Assembly: GCA_038501625.1 (NCBI GenBank)
Contig: JAZAYU010000079.1
Span: 62,001 to 126,000 of the forward strand
From: Corbicula japonica
Lineage: Eukaryota; Mollusca; Bivalvia; Venerida; Cyrenidae
Direction: 5' to 3'
Length of the DNA stretch: 64,000 nucleotides
Shown: piece after piece, positions 35,870-48,375 of the stretch
Numbering within the stretch: the first letter of the stretch is position 1
How the letters are laid out: the number at the start of each line of letters is the position of its first letter
Made by a program: the position numbers and the translations under genes
Notes under the pieces: model-generated
What the model saw: only the letters and a program-made list of their open reading frames with translations
Databases searched by the model: none
What the model was told of the DNA's origin: nothing

Positions 35870-36345
35870 CAACTGTAAGCTGGTTTCCTGCAAGCAGCCT
35901 CAAAGTGAGCTAGTTCTCTGTGAGCAGATTCATTATAAGCTGGTTCCCTGCGAGCATCTTCATTGAGAGCTGGTTCCCTGTTAGCAGCTTCAGCAAGCTG
36001 GTTTCCTGCAAGCAGCCTCACTAAGTGCTGGTTCCCTATGAGTAGTTTGACTTTGAGCTGTTTCCATGTGAGCAGCCTCACTAAGAGTTGGTTACCTGAG
36101 TAGTATGACACTGAGCTGTTTCCATGTGAGCAGTCTCACTGTGAACTGGTTCCCTGTGAGTAGTTTGAGATGGTTCCCTTTGAGCAGCTTCTCTGTGAGC
36201 AGGTTGCATGTAAGAACTTCCACATTGAGCTGGTTCCCTATAAGCAGCTTCCTTATTATTTCCTGTAAAAAGCCTGATTATATTTGGTTCCCTTTGTGCA
36301 GTCTGACTATGAGCTGGTTCCCTGTGAGCAGCTTCATTGTTGATC
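35870..36345. repeat. About 30-bp minisatellite, about 15 copies
   Basis: The unit is close to gagctggttccctgtgagca followed by gcttcactgt. Open frames on both strands here are repeat artefacts. Confidence 0.85.
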
Positions 36346-36369
36346 TTCAGGATTCTCTTATTCTATAGC

Positions 36370-37395
36370 TTCTTTAATATTTTCATTTTCAAGTCTATGT
36401 CTTTTAGTTCAACATCATTGTTAGTTCTATAAATTATTTGGTTTGTTTCCTTAATAGTTTTTTATTTGTCAATGTTTTTTCCAGACATAATGACTCCTCG
36501 GTGTGACTGTTTATATGTGCATTTGCTTTTTTACAACCATTTGTCTCTTGTTCTAGACAGACTGACAGTACTAAAAATTGCACTTATATGATAATTTTCA
36601 TGAGCTTGGAAAAACTCTGTATGAAGCTGTTTTTCTTGGAATCCAGGCCCCCTATTTCAATAGTTCAGCGCTATTAGTATTGTTATTTACAGTGTTCTTT
36701 GAATCAGTGTTCCTTCCATAATGGGATCTGGATTCATGATAGGTTTTCTTGATAGTTCAGTTTGCTTGAGAGTCAAGATCTGCATTTGAAGGTTCACTAT
36801 GGCTAAGAAAATAACAGATTAGTGACCTTCATGTGACAAGTATGAGGTTTTGACTTCCATGCTCCTCGATAACAGGTTAGTGCTCATGGGATCCATTTTC
36901 GTTTCAGGGAATGGTAAGTCATTTCTTGAAATTGATTCTTTTCCATGATGGTATCTCTTAAGTCATCTACAGATAGGTCAATGGACTTCAAGTAGCAATG
37001 CATTTTATCAATCCTCATTATATGACAGATTATTGCTGTTAAAATCCATGTAAAAACACAACTGTTTTCCAACCAAATGAAATAAGTGTTGTTTTTTTTG
37101 TCCTCTCTTTACTTCTATTTGCAGGGTATTGATCTGAGAGAAGCTTGTAATGTTCTTATCTGTCCTTTCTCACAGCAATTAATCATCAAGCAAGACAGGT
37201 GTTTATGCTCCATATAAATGTATTCATCACCATTTTGGTTCCTGTATTGTACTTGCTCCATATTTTTTCTCAGAATTCTTCCAATATTTTGATTTCCTGG
37301 TGAACACAAACTCCACCAGGAATCATCTTCTCTCTGGCATGATGGTCAATGTTTTGTGAAGACTGCTTATTCTGATACAACATTTTCATGAATTA
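36370..37395. other. Intron, no recognisable feature
   Basis: No coding character or clear repeat. Confidence 0.35.
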
Positions 37396-37401
37396 TTTTA
37401 A

Positions 37402-37640
37402 CCCTAATTTATTCCATAGGTATGGGTGCTATCCATGGGCAAACAGTGTAGATCCAGATCAGCAATCACATATGTGCAGTCTGATTAGGAACTGCACTGG
37501 TCTTTTTTTTTTATATATATATTAGGTTTTTTCTGACCATGATGCAAACAGAGTAGAACAATCAAATGGCACTAACCTTGATCTACACAGGTTACACATG
37601 AAATTAAAGCCATATAATTATACATGTAGAAGATAAAAAC
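37402..37640. mobile_element. Family P MITE, degenerate copy
   Basis: TTAA (37398-37401) precedes CCCTAATTTATTCC. The left arm is clear (gtgtagatccagatcagcaa) and the right arm weak. Confidence 0.6.
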
Positions 37641-37719
37641 AGTGCTCAGTATATCTCTTCAGCTTGAGATTTGGCACAGCTTCATTTTGCACGATCTGAT
37701 TAAATGTTCTTCTGATAGC

Positions 37720-37835
37720 CCATAAAACTGTAGACCAGTCTCAGAACTCTAGCTTGCCATTGGTTTTAAGATTTTGTTCAAATTTAACCAATCAGATTAC
37801 AGAAATTTTCTCAGACTGGTTTTCTATATTTTGCC
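37720..37835. mobile_element. Family H-related hairpin, diverged
   Basis: Inverted phrases cataaaactgtagaccagtc and gactggttttctatattttg surround ttggttttaag and its relatives. Confidence 0.5.
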
Positions 37836-37839
37836 CTGA

Positions 37840-40730
37840 TGACAGCCTGTATGCTCCTATTTGATTTTAATGTTAACAGTATTGTTAGGATAATTTGAGA
37901 CCTATTTAACATCTACGTAATACCAGGATGTATGTCTGTATCATGGAAGTCTTTTATAATTATAAAAGGATTTGAAATGCTTTTGCAATCTTTAATTACA
38001 TGTCAGGTAAAAAAATAATATATGTAAATTTGCAGCATCAGCAATATATGATCAGCAACTAGCAGGTTTGTCAGCAGCATCACAGTTAGAACTTTTTTTA
38101 ATTCTGGCTATAAAATGATCCAGTAAAATAATCCTTTAAATTTCTAAATAGTCTTTTTTGTTGCATTTGAAATACAATTTTGATGATAAACACTTTGCTT
38201 AAATCTTTGTGTCAAAGTTCAAATTAAGCTTTTGTAATGTTACTGATTAATATATTATTATATAACTTTTTCTTAACCTTAAAGTTATATTTTTAGTGCT
38301 AATAAACACTATTATTTAAACAACATTCTCTTTACAGCTTACATAATTATTATCTCAATATAAATTCTACAAGTAATCAATACAATAAATAATCTATAAA
38401 TAATTTAGGTATTCATCCTTGTTAAAATTAAATAGATATAATTATATCCATTATAAACATAGACCCTACCACTATTTATCAACAGTTTTAACATTTAAAT
38501 CATCATCTTTTACCTTTTTATCATACTAACAGCCATCACAAGATCAAATATTTACCTTCAAAAACTATTTTTAAGTTAATCCACTTCTTATAGTACAATT
38601 CCGTGCAGCAATAACCAGCACTGCACCATTCGGAACATGTAGACAAATATTGTAGGACTTTGCCACAGAAAACTGTGTACATGCAATGACTTGATAAAAA
38701 AGCTTTTAAACTGGCTTCATTTTTTTCTTACTTCAATTACGGCTTGTGTTCAAAGTTATTTCCAATGTGCACAAATATAATAGGAATATTTCAACTTAAA
38801 CACAAAGTCTTATTACCCCGGTCTGCTTACACTACTTTACAATGGCTAAAGACATTCAACTAATTTTAACTGTAATCGGATAGAAAAACTAGCAAAATCA
38901 ACCACTTATTGTAATGCGAATATAAAAATAAACGACCGTGAATTTCAAAAAATAATAATCCGTCAAATAAATATCCTTAGGTTAAAGGTAATCCCGTTGA
39001 CCTTGTTTCTACAACTACATTCTTTGACTTCTGACATCGCACATAAAAGGGCTTACAATTTAATCATTATGACTTGGTAAAAATTTATTTCCTATTATAA
39101 AAATGATTGCCTTAAATTGTAGCTAGATTTCACTACATGTATTGATAATTCTCAAAGTACAATATTATTATTTTTATTTATTCAGGTTAAGTTATGTTGT
39201 TCACTGTATTTTAACAAATTGAATACAGAAATTCCAAGCAAATTCTTACCTTATATAGCTGGAAACATTAGAATCACAGAAGCAAATAAACCAGATTTGT
39301 CAAAAAGAAATCCAAATAATTCTGCATAATATCTGCTCCCTCATTCCAATAATTGCATTTCTCTAACTAACAACACCGCATAATGTACAGTTCGGAAGTG
39401 AGAGGACCGTGTTACTACAGATCTAGATCTATCACATACGTATTGATTTCCATATATGACCACGCTCCACATTTTCCAAGATAGTAAAATATTTGCCTTC
39501 CATTTGTGAACGAGCTCTGCTCTCAGTGATCAATATATATTGACCACAGCAGTTCAGCTCGGGGGAGGCATTCAGGCTTCAATTATCTGTTATACAAACC
39601 TAAATAGCGATATCAGTTTTTTTCCCCCAATTCGCTGTAGTTACTTTGGAAATCACTTTGCGGACTTTCAAGTGTTTCAACAATAAAGAGGCTTTCATAT
39701 CCATACGTGTACACTGTTTAATGACATTATATGTCTTATAATAATGAAAACATTTCTTCCACTCTCTGAATTCCCTTAGAGAGATTAATATGTCTTTGAC
39801 TCACTGGCTTGGCAATCGTTTTAATTCTTGAACTTTGAATGGTTTTCATTCCAACTGAGATGTGTTATTAACCCCTATTTAACTCCTAAACTAGTGATAT
39901 TAACTCTCCCATTAGAGTCGGACCCAAAACTTCTAGAATGGGGGTTTGTGTTGGGCAGTCTCAGGCTTAAATTACATGGTCATTTCTAATTTTTTGGTCA
40001 AATTTCACACAAACATTATATATTGGTGTCCTAAAATGAGTTCGAGCAACCCCACTGAACCCCTTTCAGATCCGCCAGTGCCTATTTTGCTTAAGTTTAC
40101 TGACCAAAAAGAGAAAATCCTATAATGATTATCCAACAGTTTTATTGTTTTATTTTTTGAACTCTGACTGGTCTTTATTCCATTTGTTATCCTTGAATCC
40201 CTTACACCCTTAACTAGTGTTATGGAATCGCCTTTTTCCACTAAATAGTGTAGACCCTTCTCAGACAAGGCTATTCTGGGTCTGCAATGGTCACAAATTT
40301 CAAATAAGCTACATCTAGCACTTAAATCGTACTTATTTTCTGGTGAGAGGGGGTAGGGTAATGTGAAAACATGAAAGAAAGCTTTAACAATATTTTCTCA
40401 ATGACTATAATTTCTAGCCTGTTGATTTCATCATTTTTATGAAATATAAAGCTTTAACATTCTGACCGCAGAAATTCCCTAATAAAATTATGACTAAATT
40501 ATCTGAAATTGCACATTTTTATCAGTACTACAGTGTCATAGCAACTGGTTCAATTTTGTTCAATGTGAAAGCCACTGTAAAAGTGGTAACCTTTTTATTG
40601 ACTAACAGTGTATTTATGGAACATCTCAACAGAAAACATCAGTATGGCTTAATTTTGATGTCAAATTTACTACTGACATCCAAATGAAACTTGGAAGCAG
40701 ACTGACTTTTAATTCCAGCCAGATGCTCCA
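37840..40730. other. Intron, mostly unrecognised
   Basis: The stretch is very AT-rich at 38100-38600. Phrases related to ggcggatcc-type dispersed repeats occur near 39915 and 40070. A strong donor-like site lies at 39250 (see findings). No gene is supported. Confidence 0.35.
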
Positions 40731-40734
40731 TCCA

Positions 40735-40963
40735 TTTACTCTTTAGATAACTGGCTATTGCTTGCAAAGAGTGCACATGCAGATCAGCTGGCACATCAGC
40801 GCCTTCTATAAAGGATCTACACTGTTCACTATTAGAATCATTAGGTTATTTCTGACCAAATGGCACCCAATGTAGATCCAGATCAGATGAAAGAATGTGC
40901 CAGCTGATCTAAATCTATACCGACTGCACATTGTGTTAAAATGCATATATATGGAGTAAAGGG
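40735..40963. mobile_element. Family P MITE copy
   Basis: The left end is eroded (tttactctttagata); the right end is ggagtaaaggg. Both arms are present. Confidence 0.65.
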
Positions 40964-40969
40964 CTATAC

Positions 40970-43900
40970 TGAGTAATCTAGAATTTAAAAGCCATGATTA
41001 TAATTACTGTACAAATACTTTCATTTTAAAGTCTGAAAACTGAAAAGTAGGAAGCCCAATTAAAGAATTTAGATTTCTTCCAAAATGAACATTCTGTAAA
41101 AACTTAATGACTGTCTGGCAGACATGTTAACATGTGCAAATATTTAATTTCAATGTGGTACATTTAAGACTATGTATTTCATGATGCATATGTTTCTATT
41201 GCCTCAAAACCAATGAGATTTTGACATAGTTTAATGTATATGCTGCTTTAATTATTCCTGAAACTCATTTATAGCTAGATTAGGGAAACTTGAAATTTCA
41301 TAAAATACCTTAGACAACATTTATTTTTTTTAATCTGATAAGCCATTTAACTAGCAAGCTATATGAGACGTGCCCTGACCAATTTCAAATGTCCTTGTGA
41401 ATTCCAAAATTAATGGTAAAAGGTGGTTTATAAAAATGCAATTGTTTAAGCAATTTACATAATAACAAATTCAGTGGCGGATCCAGATGGGATCAATTGC
41501 AGACTTGCTTGAATGCCCTTTTAAGGCTTGCAATATTTAATTTTCATAAAGGACATTGGCCAGGAAGTTAGAAATTATCACATAACAATCCTAAGACTCC
41601 CCAAAAAACCTGCATCCAACCCTCATGCAATTCTCCATGAACATGTGAATTTACAAACATTTATAGTATCTTCTTACCTATGTCTGAAATTATTTGCTTG
41701 GTAATGCTTACCCATGTCTGAAATGGATCTGATCATATTAAAATATCACCCATCCAGGTCACTTACAGGTATCCCTAGCTTCCGTCCCACATATTATGGC
41801 CTACATTGTAAATACATAGCTGTTGTGTTCCATATAATATATTATGAATGTACACAATGTACAGCAAAAATCATTATTGGAAGTATAGGAGGTTACTGCT
41901 GAAAGCTGTCCAATTGTTATTACATGCATCATTAATGGATATGATTCATATAATACTGTCCCAGGAGTGCTACTCTCTTAAGAGGCATCTATATTTAAAC
42001 TCATCCCATAAGCTATGTTGCATTAGTAAAATCCATTGAGCCATCAAGTCAATTCCCGGCCATTATTTCCAAGTTCTCAATTACACTACAGGTTGTCGGT
42101 AATCAATGCAGAACAATTATTTGTACATTCACACACAGTAAAGGATACAACAATACAGAACTTTTCCATTAAAATCATATATTTACTTAATGAATGACTA
42201 AGTAAACATTTTAGAAACAATTTTCTATAACTTGAGGAAACTTGAAAGCCACGTCAATTTTTCCCTTCACCTAACAAAGATCACACCATGGAAGTATTGT
42301 CATTCAAGTTAAACTGTATTCATGCTTTTTTCATAAAGCACACTTTTTGGTCAATATTTCTTCAAAAAAGGACTTTTTTCATCAAGGTCATATAAAAGCA
42401 TTACTCAATGACACTGATCAAGCATCTGTTTGATTTACTGGTTGATCACTGAATATTTCTACCATCTCTGGGTTGTTGCTTCCAAATACAATATTTATGA
42501 TTATATGTGCCAGAAAAGCAGGCATAACACCAATCAATAACTCCTAATACTGCCAATGGAATAATGTTCAATACAGGACCTGGTTATGCACCAGAAAATA
42601 CATCTCCAAAACCAGTTCATTGTATTATCTCATTTTTTCTCCCCCAAAATAACAATAAATTGCAGTATCTGCTGGGTAATCTGGACATTTAAACCTCCAA
42701 ACCCTATCTGAGGCAATGCAAGATCATAGTGGCTTGAAGCAACCTCTAAATGGATGACTGTAAATTAAGTAAAGCCTCCTATGTTTATGGAAACCACATC
42801 TTTCTAAATTATTCCAGTGATTTGTTCAATGGCTCATTCATCAGAAGGGATGACTCTATAATAACCAAGAAAAACAAGATGTTGGTGAAACATGTATGAC
42901 CCCAAATGGCAGTGATTTAGTTGCTAAGTTCTAAAAATAGCTGTAGGCTATTGTAACCTTGAACTTTCTGCTACTGACCTCAAAACTGTTAAGGTTAATA
43001 TCCTTGTCATTATCAGCCCAACCTATCAAGTTTGAGTATACTAGGCTCAAGCAATCTGTCATTTTTTATCAGAAAAGATATTTGGATTAAAGCTCACTGC
43101 AACCTAACTTTAAACAATAAATACTATAAAATGTTTATTAAGGTTTTGTTATATTAAAAGCTGTTGCAGATGAAAACTGTTACCATTTTGTTTGATAGAT
43201 TAAACTTTAATTATTTTATCCCTTAACCTGCTGAGTTTGTGAATTAGACATTATTTAAACCCGGGATGGAAACAATTATGAAAGCACTTGCTGTCAGATA
43301 TTTTCTGTTATATTAACATGATAATCATTCTTATAAAGTTTGAAGATAATCTAATGAAAAATGTAGCCTTTTAGTTTTATATTTATTTGACCTAGTGACC
43401 TAATTTTTTACTGATGCTGAAAAAGTTATGAAGTTATCAAGATATCATCAGGACAAAAATTGTGAAAAAATTTGATGACAACTATATAAAACTGGTGACT
43501 ACATTGTGATATTCTATCAAGTGACCCAAAGGACCCAGTTTCAAACTAGCTTCAAAAATCATCGGGACAGTCATGCAGAACATGTTAGGTGACAATTGGA
43601 TGAAGAATGAGGGGTTTTAACTGTTGTATTAACGAAAATTGAAGGTAAATCAAACCAAACATGTTCACAATAGCTTACTGAAAGTGTAAACAGCTCAAAA
43701 ATAGTAGATTGGGTAGATCTATAACTTGGACTGCAAATTCAGACATCATGAAAGTGTTGACTGTTCAAGCAACAACAAACTATTCTCCATTAGAATTGTA
43801 TGTATAACATAAAATTGTATAGTTTTGACCTCTGGATATTCTGTGGCATAATGCCATTCCAAGGCATATAATATGTAATCTACAATACAGGCACCAACTA

Positions 43901-44415
43901 TTGACAAGCTGTCTAGTCTAACTCCACAAATGAGAATAAGGATTTGTTATTGTAATGCTCCATTTTCCTGTTGATGACATTCTTCCATTCTGAGCAACCA
44001 CATTGTAACAGAATATTTACAAGCAATTTCTTCTTTGTTCCTTTTTTTCTTTTCTTTATTTTTACAATCCATTAGCTAGGGAGGGAGTGTAAAAATAGAT
44101 AAATAAATAGACTTCAAGCAATTTGTTACATTTTCCACTGTCCTTGAGAACTTTGTCATTGTGCAGGCTCTGCTATAGTTTCCAATATTGATTATCACTT
44201 GAAATTTGTTAAGACAAGTGCTGACATATCAAAGTAAAGCACCAAAGTTAACACACCTTTAGAAAACCATACAGATTCTACAGAATTGCCTGCAAGTTCA
44301 AAGAGCAATGTGAAACAAGTGTTGCATTGCATCAGAAACTATCCCTGTGATTGCTTCATTAAGTCTAATCATTCTGTAACCAATGCTAGTCTGCATCTCA
44401 AAATCTGCATCAACT
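40970..44415. other. Intron, no recognisable feature
   Basis: This is the longest stretch without a recognised repeat. A ggcggatcc phrase occurs at about 41475. No exon with matched splice sites was found on either strand. Confidence 0.35.
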
Positions 44416-44421
44416 GGTCAC

Positions 44422-44557
44422 AAGGTTATCAAACTGAGAATGAAAATCAATCTCAAATCTCAAGCATCTAATTGGCTGAAATGGCAACCAGTAGCCATTT
44501 CAGCCAATCAGATGCTTGAGATTTGAGACTGGTTTCTAAACTCAGTTTAATAACCTT
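44422..44557. mobile_element. Family H hairpin MITE, copy 6
   Basis: The foldback is complete, from aaggttatcaaactgag to ctcagtttaataacctt. Confidence 0.8.
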
Positions 44558-44559
44558 CA

Positions 44560-46090
44560 GCTCTGATGTTTAAAGTTAAAAGGGCAAGGTAAAAACAATC
44601 AAGTTAGCAATTAGACTTTGTCTAGACATGATTGTAAGTGCAAAGTTCTTTCAAAGCATTCACAATTTCTTTGATTGTGAATTACTGTGAGCATCAGTTG
44701 AATAACAGCAAAAATTATGTTTCAATACCAAAGAGGCATCCTAAAACACTTTGCTTTCTTCATACACTATGTACACTCCTTTTGCAATTTAATGCAATAA
44801 TTTCCTCTTAAGACTTTTGCATTTTGAAACGAAAAACATTTGTACCAGAGCATAGCTACATTTACAGCCCTGAACAGATAACTGGACTTTGCACAATGTT
44901 TTGGCATGTGACATTGGTGTGCATGCACCTTTGGCAACAAGTTTCTGTGAAATGCATGCTGTTGTTAGCTGTTTCAATTCAAGACCCAAATGCTTTAGAT
45001 ACCCTGATGAATGCAATAAAATACTGATTCAATCTTTTAACAAAAAGTACTCACAACATTTTAAATACTCTACCTTGCAGAGGTACTTTTGTAAATACAT
45101 TTATATTCAATGAAATGAAACAAAAACATATGAGAGAAGCTGATCAAACAAGCATTAATTACAAAAGTTTTAGAAAAAAAGTGGTGGCACATAGCTGAAC
45201 AGACAGCACAAGAAACCATACCCATGTCCAACTCCAACCCAAATTAAGTAAATTTAAATAAGCAACAAATATAATACAAATACAAATGGAGTCATTTTAG
45301 CCTGATTAGGTTGCATTGTTGGAACTTGTTAGAAGACTCTAATGTGATATAATGGCATTATCCAACTGTGCAGTTTTTTTGCAAGCCAGTTACCAAACAA
45401 TAACTGTTCAACTTTTCTGAAAAGGAGGTTGATTACTGTTTCAGTTTTGTCAAATGTCCAGACAATTAAATATGAAAAAGCAATCCAAGAATAATAATGA
45501 GACCTCCAGTCACATTACAGCTGCAGCATCACTTCTGATTAAATAATACAAATTATTCACTGGAAGGTGCAGTAGTAAAGGTTCAACTGATGTATACCTG
45601 ACTTGAATACCTCTCAGATTGTTCCTATATAATGTAACAGAGATTTTAATAGATGCAAATTCTTGCATTTTGATGCAAGCAAATTGAATTTCTCCACTTT
45701 TGAACCCCACCTCATTCTGAGCTTGGGGTCATTATGGTGAAGGAGAATTTGAGAAAAGTGGACATATTTAAAAGTTAAATATTTTATCTATTGCATTTAT
45801 ATGTGAAGTAAATATCTATTTGACCCTTAAAAATAAATGTAAATGAAGTTTAGTAAGCAGTAAAGTTCATGACCCCTTGAAAATTCTCAACAATGGAACT
45901 ATTGAAATCCCTGATGTAAACTTAAAATTTGAGTTCAACACACAATCATAAGCATTCATGATAATTTGCTAAACAGTCAATTATCAATACGGATATGTAT
46001 TTCCTTTCCAGATCTTTAATTTAACTAACAGCATCCTGTAAGATGAGGGCACCATTTGCTCAATGAGAATAGAAAATTGTAAAAATATCA
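44560..46090. other. Intron, no recognisable feature
   Basis: No gene or repeat recognised. Confidence 0.35.
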
Positions 46091-46097
46091 ACTTTAA

Positions 46098-46335
46098 CCC
46101 TTTACTCCATAAACATGCCTAAAAATTATGGCATGGGTGAACAGCATAGATCTAGGTCAGCCTGCACATCCTGACTATCTGATCAGGATCTGCACTGTTT
46201 GCTTTTCGATTTATTAGGTTTTTCTGACCAAAAAGCGAACAGTTCAATTCCTGATCAAACAGCATGGATATGCCTTCTGATCTGGATCTACACTAGTCCC
46301 ACAAGCTTATTAAGGTGTATATATGGAGTCAAGGG
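46098..46335. mobile_element. Family P MITE copy
   Basis: TTAA precedes CCCTTTACTCC; the right end is ggagtcaaggg followed by TAGA. Both arms are present. Confidence 0.75.
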
Positions 46336-46604
46336 TAGAGTCTAATTTTGACTGGTAAATAAAGAAAGTTTATCTCATTGTACACATAAATATTATACAA
46401 ACATTTATACAATGTTATAAATGACCTCCTTTATATATGTTATAGTGGTGAAATATTAACCTGCCCATTTTGCATACATTATTCGGTGGTTGGTTGTGAT
46501 ATTTTTAACTTTATCACCAAAGCGTGAAAGTCGTCATTACCTCAACGGGAAATCCATTACTCATGCAGTATATCGGTGTCTTCTTTCCGCTAGGCAGGTA
46601 TGAA

Positions 46605-46676
46605 AGCGGAATGGCTCAGTGGTAAAGTGCAGCATTCAAACGCTAAAGGTATGTGGTTCGAGTCCTGCTAGTGCCA
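46605..46676 (+). ncRNA. tRNA-like sequence with A and B boxes (tRNA-derived, not a functional tRNA)
   Basis: The A box tggctcagtgg (46612-46622) and B box ggttcgagtcc (46655-46665) match the RNA polymerase III internal promoter at tRNA spacing. The acceptor and T stems pair poorly, so it is probably a tRNA pseudogene or SINE head. Confidence 0.6.
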
Positions 46677-46888
46677 TTTTTGTTTTATACTTATTTAAGT
46701 TAAAGCGTTTATTTATATAAAGTTTCACGTTTTTGTTATTTTCCACGTGGAAACCGTTGTTAATTTCTACATGTATGGCAGATGATCATTAAGAAATATT
46801 TAGTTTACACAACGTGTATACGTTTTGGAATGGCGGAACAATCAGTAATAAACATCTACAATATAAAACGCCACGAAAAATATTATAG

Positions 46889-46976
46889 GTCCAAGTACGA
46901 CTCGAACCCGCGCCAAGCGGCAAAACAATTGTCGTTTGCTATTTTCTGCCTTCCTACCAACTGCGCTATAGACGCA
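46889..46976 (-). ncRNA. Second tRNA-like sequence, opposite strand, long variable region
   Basis: On the minus strand the A box is tagcgcagttgg (46957-46968) and the B box gggttcgagtc (46899-46909). The 47-bp gap between boxes suggests a long variable arm or an insertion. Stem pairing is imperfect. Confidence 0.6.
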
Positions 46977-47280
46977 TGTGGAAGTGAATGCAGTTTTAAA
47001 GATATACATACAAATGCAAAAGACCAGTCCAAAATAGCAAGGATATCCCTGTCTCAAAATAGCACGTTCAACCATTGTGTTATGTATGCATAATGGGCAG
47101 GTTAATATTTCACCACTATACCAATTGAAACTTGTTAACCAATCTTGGTGTAACTGCACTTCAGTGGTGGTGAAAATTAAATACTATCTTTCCCGATAAC
47201 TTGTGAAACTATGTATTTTAGGTAACCAACAAACAAAAGCTGCAGCCATGAGTTGGCAAAGGAGTTTTTAACATGAAATT

Positions 47281-47398
47281 TCCTTTTTAAATTACCATTA
47301 CATTTATAAGGAATTACCATTACATTCATAAGGAATTACCATTATATTCATAAGAAATTACCATTATATTCATAAGGAATTACCTTTATATTTATAGT
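47281..47398. repeat. About 22-bp minisatellite x5
   Basis: The unit is close to aattaccattacattcataa followed by gg. Confidence 0.8.
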
Positions 47399-47474
47399 GC
47401 TTTAAGTGATAAATCTAATCAACTTGCTACAAAAAGCATGACTAAGAAATAATGAATAAAAAGATATCCAATTA

Positions 47475-47708
47475 CCCTTTCCTGTGTAGATACACCTTTA
47501 TTGCTCGGGCGAACAGTTAAGATCCAGATCAGCCGGCACATCCGTGCCGTCTGATCAGGATCTAAACTGCTTGCTTTTTTATTCATTAGGTTATTTCTTA
47601 CCAAAATGAGACCAGTGCAGATCCAGATCAGATGGCACAGATGTGCCGGCTAATCTAGATCTACACTGGTCGCACACAAGTAAAAATGCGTGTATATCAA
47701 GGAAAGGG
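47475..47708. mobile_element. Family P MITE, well preserved copy
   Basis: The left flank TTA precedes CCCTTTCCTG; the right end is aaggaaaggg followed by TTAA. The arms are nearly perfect. Confidence 0.82.
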
Positions 47709-48263
47709 TTAATTCCCTTTTGACATGTTATTAATGATTCCATGAATATATTTTGTTCACAATGTTTGTGTTATATTCATGACAATGTTTTTTTCTATTA
47801 TGGACAATTTATATGTCACCTATGAAAGATGTGACAATAGATACTCAGCAATATACTAGTAGGTGCTAAATCATTAGTTGAGGAGATCAGTTATATAACA
47901 TTTGAAGTGATAAACGGAGTAACAATATTCATTATCAGTTTTGTTAAAAATATCTTTGTTCAGTATATTTGATAACTGCCTGCAATCTATGTATCCTGCA
48001 TTAAATATATCTTCTTCTTCTTGGCGTTCGCTGCATTAAATATATTAATTATATATGTTACTTAATGAAATTAAGGTACTGGTGCATATGTTGTTTAGAA
48101 TTCATGCATTTTAAATGAAAATACTCTTAAACTATAATGATTATTGATTATTGATCTGTGAACTGTTAAATACACCTCAAAATAAATGTGTATATTGTAG
48201 CCTGTCTTTCTTTCTTTTTAACATCTTTACAAATTAATAATAAAACTGACAATATAACTTGGT

Positions 48264-48281
48264 GGGGGGGGGGGGGGGGGG
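48264..48281 (+). repeat. Poly-G run of 18
   Basis: It is an uninterrupted G homopolymer; its exact length may be unreliable in assemblies. Confidence 0.9.
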
Positions 48282-48375
48282 TGTAGCAAGAACTCCAGAA
48301 AAGGGTTTGTTTTTGGCAGTCTTAATAATGGTAGTTAGGTGATTATTTCCAGCTTCCTTGCCTAAATCCCCATTA

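Larger units (their letters stand above)
46443..47118. mobile_element. 676-bp TIR element carrying two tRNA-like promoters
   Basis: The 36-bp terminal inverted repeats begin tagtggtgaaatattaacct and differ at one position. TA flanks both ends (46441-46442 and 47119-47120), fitting Tc1/mariner-type insertion. No transposase remains. Inside are two convergent tRNA-like regions. Confidence 0.85.

Noticed and set aside
35863..36368. Overlapping open frames on both strands with repeated GNQL or SWFPVSS
   Set aside because: They are minisatellite artefacts.
46605..46676. Intact tRNA gene
   Set aside because: Promoter boxes are good, but the acceptor and T-stem pairing fail, so it was kept only as tRNA-like.
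46782..47159. 103- and 105-codon frames inside the tRNA-like TIR element
   Set aside because: They run through the tRNA-like promoters and TIR and show no transposase motif.
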